DNA of 64,000 nucleotides. Origin: Pedobacter sp. Leaf170. Lineage in GTDB: Bacteria > Bacteroidota > Bacteroidia > Sphingobacteriales > Sphingobacteriaceae. The stretch is from contig NZ_CAKLBP010000010.1 of the NCBI RefSeq assembly GCF_920984665.1, positions 1 through 64,000 of the forward strand, given 5' to 3'. Made by a program: the position numbers and the translations under genes. The notes beneath the pieces were generated by a model. It was not told the DNA's origin, searched no databases, and saw nothing but the letters and a program-made list of their open reading frames with translations. This document shows, one piece after another, positions 25,977-34,755 of this stretch; within the stretch, counting starts at the first letter, position 1; every line of letters starts with the position of its first letter.

Positions 25977-26957
25977 TTAATACCTTGATACTTCAAAGTT
26001 ACTTAAACCGCCATCCAAATTAATAAATATTTTTTTGGTTGATGTTTTGTAATTCGAGGTTTCATAAACGCCATCACTTAATTTCTCAAAACCAGAAAAA
26101 TCTTTTGCTGATAAACCGGTTTTAGTTTTGATACGACAGCCAGAATTTGTAGGGATTTTAATTTTTACATCGGCTACGCCAGATTTTACAACAACATCAG
26201 CTATTGGCAATAAGTCGCCCATTTTTATTTCTAAAGAAGCTGCCCCACCGTCAAAACGGAATGAACGTACTTTATAATGCTCAAAATCAAAATCGGCCTC
26301 GCCTGCACCTAACTTCATGTTTATATCCCAGTTTGGCGCTTTGTTTAATTTAAAATCAACGTCATTTCCACCATCACCAAAGTTCCATTTATTGTTTTTG
26401 CCATCCATTTTAAAGTTTAAAACTGTAGCAGAATCAGTAAGTTGTTTAACTAATGAAAAGTTGCTGTGTCGCTTTTTCTTCACCTCGGCATTTATCAAAT
26501 CTGAGGTTTCTCCATCAAGATTAAAAGAAATTCCGCCTCCGGATATATTTAAAATTGTTTTTTTAGTGCTGTCTATTGCCTTAAAAGCTTCCGAGAAATT
26601 CAGATTATTGCGAACCGTATCTTCATCATTGTCTGTATCGTTATCATTATCATCATCAATAGTGATATCTACATCATTTTTGTACTTATTTCCAAACCAA
26701 TTACCACGCTCTGGTCGCTCCTGGCCTTTTACAAATAGAAAAGATAGTGTTATAACCAATACACCTATTGAAATAATGCTGCCAGTTTGCGAATTGTTTT
26801 TGTTAAAAAGTATGTTTAAACCAGCAATTATTAAAAACACCGGCCAAAAATGCCAAACGTTGCGCCAGTAAAAAGTAATTACGTTAAAGTTTTCCAGTAA
26901 GAGTACACCACCAATAAAAAGCAGTAAAATACCCCAAATTAATCTATCTAATTTCAT
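25977..26957 (-). CDS. LiaF-like membrane protein with Asp/Asn-rich linker
   Basis: A 326-residue protein with a LiaF/DUF5668-like N-terminus of paired helices (LIWGILLLFIGGVLLLENF, WPVFLIIAGLNILF) and a third helix (about 61-75). Next comes an acidic linker at about 95-113 (DVDITIDDDNDNDTDNDEDT), then a beta-rich C-terminal domain with repeated strands (WDINMKLGAGEADFDFEHYKV, FRFDGGAASLEIKMGD), as in the 'toast-rack' LiaF C-terminus. LiaF proteins inhibit or sense envelope stress signalling in Firmicutes; here no LiaRS is adjacent. It is 5 bases downstream of the PspC gene, so co-transcribed. Confidence 0.78.
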   Translation of the reverse strand: MKLDRLIWGILLLFIGGVLLLENFNVITFYWRNVWHFWPVFLIIAGLNILFNKNNSQTGSIISIGVLVITLSFLFVKGQERPERGNWFGNKYKNDVDITIDDDNDNDTDNDEDTVRNNLNFSEAFKAIDSTKKTILNISGGGISFNLDGETSDLINAEVKKKRHSNFSLVKQLTDSATVLNFKMDGKNNKWNFGDGGNDVDFKLNKAPNWDINMKLGAGEADFDFEHYKVRSFRFDGGAASLEIKMGDLLPIADVVVKSGVADVKIKIPTNSGCRIKTKTGLSAKDFSGFEKLSDGVYETSNYKTSTKKIFINLDGGLSNFEVSRY

Positions 26958-26962
26958 AATAT

Positions 26963-27655
26963 TTATACCTGAGGGTTAACGGGATTTGAATTATTTTCAT
27001 CTTTTGGAGCAACAGTTTCTTCAACAATAACTGCATCTGTAACCGTTTCAGTTGTTGGCTCAGTTGCCGGATCTTGTTGATTTTGAAATGCAGCCCAATC
27101 ATTTTTTCTTTTGGCTTTTGCGATAATGCTAATACCTAATACAATGAAGATTACTGGCCAGAAATTTCTGAAGCGAAACCAATCCGGAATAAAATCTAGC
27201 TCTCTCATTAAAAAGAAACAGCCAATAACAAGTAAAACCAAACCACCAATTGTACGTCCGGTATCGTTAGGTTTGCTGTATTTACTAAAATCGGCATGGC
27301 TTTCAAATGGCGTTTTTTGAGTATCATTTAATGGTTGATTCCAATTTGTATTAGTTGACCCAACCGGACCAGTAAAAGGTGCACCAGTACCAAAGGGTTG
27401 TGCACTCGGATTATTTTTAAAATAATCATTAAACTTTGAGAATTTGGCAGCCGGATCATTATTTACCGGAACAATAATCCACATAATTATATAGGCGATG
27501 AGTCCGCCACCTGCAAAAAATATTGCAGACAATACAAATAACAACCTAACTATGGTTACTTCTACCTGCATATATTCTGCAAGACCCGAAGCTACACCGG
27601 CAATCATTTTATCGTGTTCGTTTCTAAAAAGCTTCTTTTCCATAACGTTTTTCAT
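26963..27655 (-). CDS. PspC-domain membrane protein
   Basis: A 230-residue protein. Residues 5-65 are a PspC domain (KKLFRNEHDKMIAGVASGLAEYM..VTIVRLLFVLSAIFFAGGGLIAYIIMWIIVPV) with a transmembrane helix at about 37-61. A Pro/Thr/Asn-rich linker follows, then two more hydrophobic helices (about 138-150 and 165-180), the LiaI-LiaF-like element, and a Thr/Glu-rich tail. The family acts in envelope-stress sensing. It is 7 bases after the SDR gene and 5 bases before the LiaF-like gene, so the three form an operon. The start may be MEKKLF at 27643. Confidence 0.88.
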   Translation of the reverse strand: MKNVMEKKLFRNEHDKMIAGVASGLAEYMQVEVTIVRLLFVLSAIFFAGGGLIAYIIMWIIVPVNNDPAAKFSKFNDYFKNNPSAQPFGTGAPFTGPVGSTNTNWNQPLNDTQKTPFESHADFSKYSKPNDTGRTIGGLVLLVIGCFFLMRELDFIPDWFRFRNFWPVIFIVLGISIIAKAKRKNDWAAFQNQQDPATEPTTETVTDAVIVEETVAPKDENNSNPVNPQV

Positions 27656-27662
27656 TTTGTGT

Positions 27663-28352
27663 TTAAAAATCGAGCGGAGTGATTAGAACTTCATCAACGT
27701 TTACACCTTTACTTAAGTTTAAAATGGTAAACAAAGTTTCTGCAATATCTTCGGGCTGTACAAATTTTTCATCCGGGATTGTTGTTCCTTCCCAGGATGA
27801 TGTTTTGGTTGAACCCGGCAAAAAGGCAGTTACTTTTACGTTGTGTGGTGCTAACTCTTGCCGCAATACATGATTAAGACTTAACATCGCTGCTTTTGTT
27901 ACACTATAACTCCCACCATTTTTTACAGGCATTTTACTCGCTACCGAACAGATGTTAAATATGTGCCCTCGTTTAGCTGAACGCATCTTTTTACCAAAAA
28001 ATTTACTGATGTAATAAGATGAATTCAAATTCAACTGTTGTTGTTTTTCAAAAACTTGGTCATCCTCATCAAACATGCTGCCCGGCAAAAAAGCACCTAC
28101 ATTGTTAACCAAAACATCAACAAAACCAAAATCTTTATCCAGTTGATTTAAAAAACCATAAACCTCATTCTTATCGGCACAATCTGCAGCATAAATTAAA
28201 ACAGTTCGCCCTGTTGATAGCAGTTCTTCTCTTAAACTTTCGAGTTCTTTTTGATTTCTGGCGATGAGTGCCAAATCATAGCCATTTTGCCATAACTTAA
28301 TTGCAATTGCTTTTCCAATTCCTTTTGTAGCGCCAGTTATTAAAGCTTTCAT
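27663..28352 (-). CDS. Short-chain dehydrogenase/reductase
   Basis: Start chosen at MKALITGATKGIG (28352, 229 residues), because the SDR fold begins there; the open frame to 28472 adds 40 residues without homology. Cofactor motif TGATKGIG (6-13) and NNVG (83-86); catalytic Ser136, Tyr149 and Lys153 (YSVTK). Arg33 (ALIARN) suggests NADP(H) preference. Substrate unknown; closest in style to ketoacyl reductase-like SDRs. First gene of the SDR-PspC-LiaF operon, divergent from mlaE. Confidence 0.9.
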   Translation of the reverse strand: MKALITGATKGIGKAIAIKLWQNGYDLALIARNQKELESLREELLSTGRTVLIYAADCADKNEVYGFLNQLDKDFGFVDVLVNNVGAFLPGSMFDEDDQVFEKQQQLNLNSSYYISKFFGKKMRSAKRGHIFNICSVASKMPVKNGGSYSVTKAAMLSLNHVLRQELAPHNVKVTAFLPGSTKTSSWEGTTIPDEKFVQPEDIAETLFTILNLSKGVNVDEVLITPLDF

Positions 28353-28495
28353 GTGTCGCGGTTTAGTTTTTGTAAGCAAAAAACCATATTTATAATCAAA
28401 ACCACGAATATTTTTGCAATTAACAATTGCTACAACTTTTTTATCGTTTCTTTGTAGTATTATAACATACATTTAAATTAAGCAACACATACGGA

Positions 28496-29230
28496 ATGAA
28501 TTTTACCAATTTCGGCAGGTATATACTGCTACTCAAATCTGTATTCAGGAAGCCGGAAAAACTGAAGATATATTTAAAGGAAATAGCCAAACAGATGGAT
28601 TATGTTGGAGTTGGTTCTCTGGGTTTAATTGCAATCATTTCTACTTTTATCGGTGCAGTAATGACTTTGCAAATCGCCTTCCAGTTAGTTAGCGATTTTA
28701 TTCCTAAAACCATTATTGGTTCTGTAAACCGAGATTCGAGCATACTTGAACTAAGCCCAACCATCAGTGCAATTGTTTTAGCTGGTAAAATTGGTTCTGC
28801 AATTTCATCAGAAATTGGCTCCATGCGGGTTACCGAGCAAATTGATGCCCTCGAGATTATGGGTATAAATGCACCAGGTTATTTAATTCTTCCAAAAATT
28901 ATTTCAGGCATAACAATGGTTCCAATGTTGGTCATTATTTCTATGTTCTTAAGTATTTCTGGCGGTTATATTGGCGGTTCAATTTCTGGAGCAGTAACGC
29001 CTGCAGAATATATTCAAGGTATTACAACTGATTTTAATCCATACACAATTGTTGTCGCCTTGGTTAAAGCATTTGTATTTGGATTTATCATTACATCAGT
29101 TCCGGCTTACGAAGGTTTTTACGTACGCGGTGGCGCATTAGAAGTTTCACAAGCAAGTACAAGAGCAGTTGTTATTAGCTGTATTTCAATTCTAGTTTGC
29201 GATTATTTAGTTACCCAATTATTATTGTAA
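28496..29230 (+). CDS. mlaE: MlaE-type lipid ABC transporter permease
   Basis: A 244-residue inner-membrane permease of the Mla (maintenance of lipid asymmetry) system. The N-terminal amphipathic stretch is followed by the family core FIGAVMTLQIAFQL and by ELSPTISAIVLAGKIGSAISSEIGSMRVTEQIDALEIMG, the signature of MlaE/YrbE/TGD1 proteins. About five hydrophobic helices. Its TAA overlaps the ATG of mlaF (TAATG), which implies coupling. An MlaD substrate-binding gene would normally follow but is not in the window. Confidence 0.93.
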   Translation: MNFTNFGRYILLLKSVFRKPEKLKIYLKEIAKQMDYVGVGSLGLIAIISTFIGAVMTLQIAFQLVSDFIPKTIIGSVNRDSSILELSPTISAIVLAGKIGSAISSEIGSMRVTEQIDALEIMGINAPGYLILPKIISGITMVPMLVIISMFLSISGGYIGGSISGAVTPAEYIQGITTDFNPYTIVVALVKAFVFGFIITSVPAYEGFYVRGGALEVSQASTRAVVISCISILVCDYLVTQLLL

Positions 29231-29982
29231 TGATTGAAATTAAAGATATATACAAGTCCTTCTCCGGAAATGAAGTTTTAAAAGGCATTTCTGGTAAGTT
29301 TGAAGAAGGCGTTACAAATCTTATCATCGGTGGATCAGGTTCGGGTAAAACAACATTACTTAAATGTATGGTTGGTTTACATCAGCCAGATTCTGGCTCT
29401 GTTTTATACGATGGTCGTGATTTTACACCAATGACTTACGAGCAACGTATAGATGTTCGTAAAGAAATAGGCATGCTTTTTCAGGGTTCGGCACTTTTTG
29501 ATAGTATGACAGTGGAAGACAATATTATGTTTCCGTTGAATATGTTTACAGACCAAACCCGTAGTGAAAAGATAGATAGAGTTAATTTCTGCCTCGAACG
29601 GGTTAATCTGGCTGGTAAAAATAAATTGTTCCCGGCTGAATTATCAGGTGGTATGAAAAAGCGTGTGGGTATTGCCCGTGCAATTTCGATGAATCCAAAA
29701 TATTTGTTCTGTGATGAGCCCAACTCTGGTTTAGACCCAAAAACATCAATTGTAATTGATGAACTTATTCAGGAATTAACAGAAGAATTTAAAACCACCA
29801 CCATTGTTGTTACACACGATATGAACTCTGTAATGGGAATTGGTGATTACATTTTATTCTTACACGAAGGAAAGAAATTTTGGGAAGGCAGTAATAAAGA
29901 AATCGCCCATACAGATATTAAAGAACTAAATGACTTCGTTTTCGCCAGCCGCTTTATGAAAGCAGCCAAAGATAAATTTTAA
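29230..29982 (+). CDS. mlaF: MlaF-type ABC transporter ATPase
   Basis: A 250-residue ATPase partner of MlaE. Start set at MIEIKDIYKSFSG (29230), overlapping the permease stop by one base. Motifs: Walker A GGSGSGKTT, Q-loop (LFQGSALFDSMTV), signature LSGGMKKRVGIARA, Walker B YLFCDEPNSGLDP and switch His in VTHDMNSV. The NSGLDP variant, with Asn rather than Thr, is common in MlaF. It energises phospholipid movement between inner and outer membranes. Confidence 0.93.
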   Translation: MIEIKDIYKSFSGNEVLKGISGKFEEGVTNLIIGGSGSGKTTLLKCMVGLHQPDSGSVLYDGRDFTPMTYEQRIDVRKEIGMLFQGSALFDSMTVEDNIMFPLNMFTDQTRSEKIDRVNFCLERVNLAGKNKLFPAELSGGMKKRVGIARAISMNPKYLFCDEPNSGLDPKTSIVIDELIQELTEEFKTTTIVVTHDMNSVMGIGDYILFLHEGKKFWEGSNKEIAHTDIKELNDFVFASRFMKAAKDKF

Positions 29983-29991
29983 TAAAATTAT

Positions 29992-29999
29992 TATATTTG
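29992..29999 (+). promoter_or_regulatory. Candidate -7 element of the toxin-antitoxin pair
   Basis: TATATTTG fits TAnnTTTG and ends three bases before the antitoxin ATG at 30003. Transcription from it would begin at or next to the start codon, giving an almost leaderless mRNA. No convincing -33 TTG is seen, so this could be chance in AT-rich DNA. Confidence 0.3.
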
Positions 30000-30002
30000 A
30001 AT

Positions 30003-30242
30003 ATGACTACGGCGACAAAAAACATCATGGATAAATTAGAAACCTTACCTAAAAATATGGTAAATGAGGTTGAAGATTTTATTGATTTTTTGAAAGCCAA
30101 GCATGCTAAGGATTCTGCAAAAATTTCTGATGTTCATAATGTAGTTGAAGAACCTAAAGGCTTATATGGTGCTGCGAAGGGTTTATTTATTATCCCTAAA
30201 GATTTTAATGAACCATTAGAAGATCTTACAGACTTTATGTAA
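30003..30242 (+). CDS. DUF2281-like antitoxin
   Basis: A 79-residue protein (start ATG 30003; a TTG two codons upstream is possible). The N-terminal region MDKLETLPKNMVNEVEDFIDFLKAKH is the DUF2281 pattern found in VapB-like antitoxins, followed by a poorly ordered middle and a C-terminal region with KGLFIIPKDFNEPLEDLTDFM, the usual toxin-wrapping tail. Its TAA overlaps the toxin ATG by one base (TAATG). It probably neutralises the PIN toxin and autoregulates the pair, as VapBs do. Confidence 0.85.
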   Translation: MTTATKNIMDKLETLPKNMVNEVEDFIDFLKAKHAKDSAKISDVHNVVEEPKGLYGAAKGLFIIPKDFNEPLEDLTDFM

Positions 30243-30625
30243 TGCGATATTTGATTGATACGCATATCTTTATTTCTCTTATTAACAATGAAGAAGATTT
30301 TAATATTCGATATATCAGAGCAGTTGAAAATAAAGAAAATAAAATTTTCATCAGCGTTGCTAGTATTTGGGAAATTATAGTGAAAATTAATATTGGCAAA
30401 TTAATTGTTACAAGAAGCATTCAAGAAATGTATGATGTAATAACCAGCTTTGGTATTACTATATTAAATTTTCAAAAATCAGATTTCGACAAATATTTAA
30501 CGTTACCATTAATCCACAAAGATCCTTTTGATAGAATGATTATTTCGCAGGCATTAGCAAACGATTTAACATTAATAACTGATGACCAACACATCAAAAA
30601 TTACCCAAGCTTAAAGTTATTTTAA
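30242..30625 (+). CDS. PIN-domain toxin, VapC-like
   Basis: A 127-residue PIN-domain ribonuclease. Acidic residues that coordinate Mg2+ are in place: Asp6 (LIDTH), Glu44 (SIWEI), Asp97 (DPFDRM) and Asp114/115 (LITDD). LIHKDPFDRMIISQA and LTLITDDQHIKNYPSL are typical. VapC toxins cleave tRNA or rRNA; the target here is unknown. Coupled to the antitoxin and ends four bases before the methyltransferase, so the module is embedded in a run of plus-strand genes. Confidence 0.9.
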   Translation: MRYLIDTHIFISLINNEEDFNIRYIRAVENKENKIFISVASIWEIIVKINIGKLIVTRSIQEMYDVITSFGITILNFQKSDFDKYLTLPLIHKDPFDRMIISQALANDLTLITDDQHIKNYPSLKLF

Positions 30626-30629
30626 TTAC

Positions 30630-31511
30630 ATGATACAATTACTTGCCCCAACCCATTGGAAAGATTACGAACTTATTGATTGTGGGGATTTCGAAAAATT
30701 AGAACGTTTTGGAACCGCAATTTTAATACGTCCGGAGCCACAAGCAGTTTGGAAAAAAACACTATCTGAACAGGAATGGAAGAAAAGGGCAAATATTACA
30801 TTTAGAGGCCGTTCTGCAACATCTGGAGAGTGGGTTAAGAAAAATCAAAATATTCCGGATAGATGGCATGTAGAATATAAAAACAATGAAGTTGCTATTA
30901 AATTACGCCTGGGCTTAACCTCATTTAAACATGTTGGCGTTTTCCCCGAGCAGGCTGTTAACTGGGATTATATTTCTTCATCAATTAAGAAATTTAAAAC
31001 ACCCCAACCAAAAGTATTAAACCTATTTGCTTACACTGGTGCCGCTTCTTTAATTGCAAATGCTGCTGGCGCAGAAACTACCCATGTAGATTCTATAAAA
31101 CAAGTTGTAACCTGGGCTAACGAAAATCAGGAACTTTCTGGTTTAAAAAATACCCGTTGGATGGTTGAAGATGCTTTAAAATTTGTTAAAAAAGAACTTA
31201 AAAGAGGCAAAAAATACAACGGCATCATCTTAGATCCACCTGCTTATGGCCATGGTCCGAATGGAGAAAAGTGGAAATTAGAAGACCATATACAGGAAAT
31301 GATGCAGGATGTTGTTCATCTCCTCGATGAGAAAGAACATTTTCTTATTCTAAATACATATTCATTAGGTTTCTCATCTGTTATTGTAGAAAACTTAATC
31401 AGAACATCTTATCCATCTGTTAAAAATTTAGAAACCGGCGAATTATATTTACAGGCAAGTGAAGGTGTAAAACTTCCACTTGGTGTTTTCGGTAAATTCT
31501 GTAATGTGTAA
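30630..31511 (+). CDS. Class I SAM-dependent methyltransferase, RlmI-like
   Basis: A 293-residue enzyme. SAM motif I is VLNLFAYTGAASLIANAAGA (about 129-148), motif II contains THVDSIKQVVTWANEN, and motif IV is GIILDPPAYGHGP, where DPPAYG is the catalytic-loop style of rRNA m5C methyltransferases such as RlmI/RlmK (YccW). Those enzymes have an N-terminal PUA domain; here the first 100 residues look unlike PUA, so the substrate is not certain, though rRNA is likely. It starts four bases after the PIN toxin. Confidence 0.85.
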   Translation: MIQLLAPTHWKDYELIDCGDFEKLERFGTAILIRPEPQAVWKKTLSEQEWKKRANITFRGRSATSGEWVKKNQNIPDRWHVEYKNNEVAIKLRLGLTSFKHVGVFPEQAVNWDYISSSIKKFKTPQPKVLNLFAYTGAASLIANAAGAETTHVDSIKQVVTWANENQELSGLKNTRWMVEDALKFVKKELKRGKKYNGIILDPPAYGHGPNGEKWKLEDHIQEMMQDVVHLLDEKEHFLILNTYSLGFSSVIVENLIRTSYPSVKNLETGELYLQASEGVKLPLGVFGKFCNV

Positions 31512-31608
31512 ATGTTAATTATTTTATTTTGAACTCTCAATTTTCCGTTATAATTTCATCCCAAACAGATTCGGAAAAACTGTCTAAAACTTAACCTAAA
31601 CTATATCT

Positions 31609-32658
31609 ATGAAATTTCCAAAATTAACCGGCACAGTAGTGTTGGGTTTTGCCGCAATAAGCTTGTTTGCTAATTGCAATTCTGATGGCAAAAGCGGTGG
31701 CGGCATTGGTAAAATCTTTTCTACTGATACGACAAAGAAAAAAACGGACTCAGCTGTAAATGTAATGAAACCAGTTGATCCTAAACTTTATGATTCATTA
31801 GTTAAAAAACTATCTATAACAGATACTACTGGCAAATGGCCAGTCAAAAACCAGCCTTATCCGCTGGCTGGCGCAATTTTACCTTTTAAAAGAATTGTTG
31901 TTTATTACGGTAATTTACATTCAAAAAAAATGGGTGCTCTAGGTGAGTACGCTCCAAAAGAGATGTGGCAACGCCTAAATACAGAAGTTAAACGTTGGGA
32001 AAAAGCAGATCCTACTACTCCGGTGCAACCTGGTTTGCATTATATTGCAGCAGTAGCAAGTGGTACACCTGGTAGAGATGGTAAATACATCAACCGCATG
32101 GGAAACAAACAGATTGATTCTGTTTTAAAAATTGCCAAAATGCAACCAAATACCATTGTGTTTTTAGATTTGCAGGTTGCACTAAGCACCATAAAAGCAG
32201 AATTACCTCACATCGAAAAATATTTAGAGTTACCTTATGTTCATTTAGGTATCGACCCTGAGTTTTCGATGAAAGATGGTTCTTTACCTGGTAAAAAAAT
32301 AGGAACCTATGATGCTGCAGATATAAATTATGTTACCGGTTATTTAGCTGACATTGTGAAAAAGCATAACCTTCCTCCTAAAGTTTTTGTATTACATCGT
32401 TTTACAAAAAAAATGGTAACAAACTCTCAAAATATAAAACTTCGTCCGGAAGTACAGGTGGTAATACACATGGATGGATGGGGAGAACCAGAACTGAAAA
32501 AAGGAACATACAGGCATTTCATTTTTTCGGAACCTGTTCAGTTTACCGGATTTAAATTGTTTTACAAGAACGATTTGAAAAAGGCGCCAAACAGGTTGAT
32601 GACGCCGGAGGAGCTTTTAAAGCTTACGCCTAAACCAATTTATATACAATACCAATAA
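31609..32658 (+). CDS. Lipoprotein of unknown function
   Basis: A 349-residue exported protein. The signal is TVVLGFAAISLFANC with Cys23 as the likely lipidation site; Asn at -1 makes the lipobox atypical. A low-complexity Ser/Thr/Lys linker follows to about residue 58, then a globular domain of about 290 residues with alternating beta/alpha character (RIVVYYGNLHS, NTIVFLDLQVALS, YVHLGIDPEFSM, PKVFVLHRFT, VQVVIHMDGWGE), which suggests a TIM-barrel-like fold with acidic residues at strand ends (D, D, E), as in glycosidase-like proteins. No family or catalytic pair can be named. A terminator follows. Confidence 0.65.
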   Translation: MKFPKLTGTVVLGFAAISLFANCNSDGKSGGGIGKIFSTDTTKKKTDSAVNVMKPVDPKLYDSLVKKLSITDTTGKWPVKNQPYPLAGAILPFKRIVVYYGNLHSKKMGALGEYAPKEMWQRLNTEVKRWEKADPTTPVQPGLHYIAAVASGTPGRDGKYINRMGNKQIDSVLKIAKMQPNTIVFLDLQVALSTIKAELPHIEKYLELPYVHLGIDPEFSMKDGSLPGKKIGTYDAADINYVTGYLADIVKKHNLPPKVFVLHRFTKKMVTNSQNIKLRPEVQVVIHMDGWGEPELKKGTYRHFIFSEPVQFTGFKLFYKNDLKKAPNRLMTPEELLKLTPKPIYIQYQ

Positions 32659-32663
32659 TAGTG

Positions 32664-32691
32664 AAAGCCCGCATACATCTGCGGGCTTTTT
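32664..32691 (+). terminator. Intrinsic terminator after the lipoprotein gene
   Basis: Perfect 10-bp stem AAAGCCCGCA / TGCGGGCTTT with a six-base loop, followed by T-rich DNA. It lies six bases past the stop at 32658. Confidence 0.92.
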
Positions 32692-32719
32692 GTATATTAA
32701 CCAAAATCTTTAAGCTCTT

Positions 32720-34129
32720 ATGAAAACCAAATTAACCTCTTTAATCTTTGCAATTCTGCTTAGCGTAAATTGTTTAGCTCAAAAATTAAATACAGAATCT
32801 ACATTGGCTAAAGCTGTTGAACAGTCTGTTAAAAAAGTAAAACCTGTTCTTTTAATTGTTTCGCCACCAAGTATAACCGCACCAGTAACGCCTTTAGGTG
32901 CAAAAGTAGATTTTAGTTCTGCCTTTGATGATGCTGAAATAATAAAAAGAATAAATGAAAATTTTATCGCTTACAAAACAGTCATGACTGATACTTCCAT
33001 TAGAAGTATTTTATCAAAATCGGCAACTAGCACTTTCCCTGCTTATATATTTCTACGCTCTAATAAGGAAGTATTTTTTAAAGATTTTGGCAATTCGAAA
33101 TCGCAGAGCAGATACATATTGATGCTTGATAATGCTTTAAAGGCATGGAAAGAAAAATCATTATCAGAACTTGAACAGGAATATGCTGCTGATAAAAATG
33201 ATGTACAATTACTCAAAAAATTGATTGATACCAGAAAGAAAATTGGCATAAACAATAATGCAGAGTTGATAGAAGATTATGTACAAAATTTAAAAATTGA
33301 AGACTTTAACAATTATCAAACTGTATTATACATCCTTGAAGCCGGACCGCATATTGATGGAAATGCCTTTAAATTTGCTCATACTAATCGTAAATTAATT
33401 GATAGCATTTACAAGAGAGAACCTTTTGCCAAACGCTCAGCAATCAATAATTTCATGATTAATAATACCATGAATGATGCGATTAAAGCTAAAAATTTAC
33501 AGAAAGCACAATCTGCAGCTAATTTTACAAGAGGCACCTGGACTAATGATTATGTGAGGGGGCAAAAAAGTTTCGACACGCAGATGATGCGCTACTATTT
33601 AGCTGTGAAAGATACGACCAGATACTTACAAACGGCTATATATCATTACGACAATTACTACATGAGAATCGGAGCCGATAGTATAAAGAGAATGGAAGCT
33701 AACGAGCGTAAAGCGATGGAAAAACGCGGCTTGCCTTCAATATTAAACCAAAACATCGTATCAAAAGAGAAAATGGATAGTTTAATGAAAGCTAAAGGCG
33801 CCACTTCGTATACACAATCTGTAATCTCCGTTGGCCCAACATCTACAAGCTATGCAAATGAACTAAATAATGCAGCTTACAAATTTTATGAGATTGGCAC
33901 CAAAAACATTAACCATTTAAGCAAAGCGATGATTTGGAGCAGGCGTTCTATAGAATTAAATCCTATAAGTGGATATTATGATACACTCGCTCACATTTTA
34001 TACCGTTTGGAATTTTATGAGGAAGCAATTAAAAATCAAAAACTCGCAATAGAAAAATCTAAAGCAGAAAATCGAGATAGCAAACATCTTCAGGAAGAGT
34101 TAAAGAAGATGAAAGACAGAAAGATATAA
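32720..34129 (+). CDS. Exported protein, thioredoxin-like N-terminus with helical repeats, unknown
   Basis: A 469-residue protein with a signal peptide (LIFAILLSVNCLAQ). Residues 22-155 look like a thioredoxin-fold segment (VKPVLLIVSPPS..FDDAEIIKRINENFIAYKTV..TFPAYIFLRSNKEVFFKDFG), including the cis-Pro-like 'FPAYIFL', but no CxxC active site is present, so a redox role is not supported. The rest is helical and ends in a TPR-like region (YYDTLAHILYRLEFYEEAIKNQKLAIEKSKAE). Periplasmic location is likely. Isolated between two terminators. Confidence 0.65.
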   Translation: MKTKLTSLIFAILLSVNCLAQKLNTESTLAKAVEQSVKKVKPVLLIVSPPSITAPVTPLGAKVDFSSAFDDAEIIKRINENFIAYKTVMTDTSIRSILSKSATSTFPAYIFLRSNKEVFFKDFGNSKSQSRYILMLDNALKAWKEKSLSELEQEYAADKNDVQLLKKLIDTRKKIGINNNAELIEDYVQNLKIEDFNNYQTVLYILEAGPHIDGNAFKFAHTNRKLIDSIYKREPFAKRSAINNFMINNTMNDAIKAKNLQKAQSAANFTRGTWTNDYVRGQKSFDTQMMRYYLAVKDTTRYLQTAIYHYDNYYMRIGADSIKRMEANERKAMEKRGLPSILNQNIVSKEKMDSLMKAKGATSYTQSVISVGPTSTSYANELNNAAYKFYEIGTKNINHLSKAMIWSRRSIELNPISGYYDTLAHILYRLEFYEEAIKNQKLAIEKSKAENRDSKHLQEELKKMKDRKI

Positions 34130-34133
34130 CCGG

Positions 34134-34163
34134 AGCCCCCATAGCCAAAGCATGGGCGCTTTT
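34134..34163 (+). terminator. Intrinsic terminator
   Basis: AGCCCCCAT / ATGGGCGCT stem with one mismatch and a nine-base loop, followed by TTTTCC. Just after the stop at 34129. Confidence 0.65.
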
Positions 34164-34209
34164 CCTTTGCATAGTAAAACCATTTTATAAAAGATTACGT
34201 TTATTAACT

Positions 34210-34755
34210 ATGCAAACAGCAATTTTTGGCGGCGGGTGCTTTTGGTGTACTGAAGCTGTATTTCAAACATTAAACGGTGTAGAACGGATAGTTTCTGGAT
34301 ACATGGGTGGTAATTTAAAACACCCAACTTATATGGAAATTTCTAATGGTGACACCGGACATGCCGAAGTTATTCAAATTGAATTTGATGAAAATGTCAT
34401 TTCTTTTAAAGAATTACTGCTGGTGTTTTTTAAAACCCATACGCCAACATCGCTCAATAGGCAAGGTAATGACATCGGCGCTCAATACCGCTCCATAATT
34501 TTTTACAACAGTGATGAACAAAAACTACAAGCTGAAGAAATTATAAATAAATTAACCAAAGAAAATATATTTAAGAAGCCCATAATTACTGAACTCTCAT
34601 TAGCAACTGATTTTTACGAGGCGGAAGATTATCATCAAAATTATTTTACAAAAAACGCAGGTAAGCCATACTGTGCTTTTGTTATCCAGCCAAAATTAGA
34701 CAAACTACTTAAAGATTTTAAGGATAATATTAAGCCAGAAACGGTATCGCATTAA
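34210..34755 (+). CDS. msrA: Peptide-methionine (S)-S-oxide reductase
   Basis: A 181-residue cytoplasmic enzyme repairing methionine-S-sulfoxide. The N-terminal GGGCFWCTEAVFQ motif holds catalytic Cys10 and Cys13, and GYMGG, GHAEVIQIEFD, QGNDIGAQYRSIIF and AEDYHQNYF are the other conserved blocks. There is no signal peptide, in contrast to the exported MsrB at 5.6-6.1 kb. Its stop overlaps the convergent stop of the flavoprotein gene. Confidence 0.96.
   Translation: MQTAIFGGGCFWCTEAVFQTLNGVERIVSGYMGGNLKHPTYMEISNGDTGHAEVIQIEFDENVISFKELLLVFFKTHTPTSLNRQGNDIGAQYRSIIFYNSDEQKLQAEEIINKLTKENIFKKPIITELSLATDFYEAEDYHQNYFTKNAGKPYCAFVIQPKLDKLLKDFKDNIKPETVSH

Noticed and set aside
26317..26871. 184-codon plus-strand frame
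   Set aside because: Opposite the LiaF-like gene, Ser-rich with no domain; the minus-strand protein has clear helices and strand repeats.
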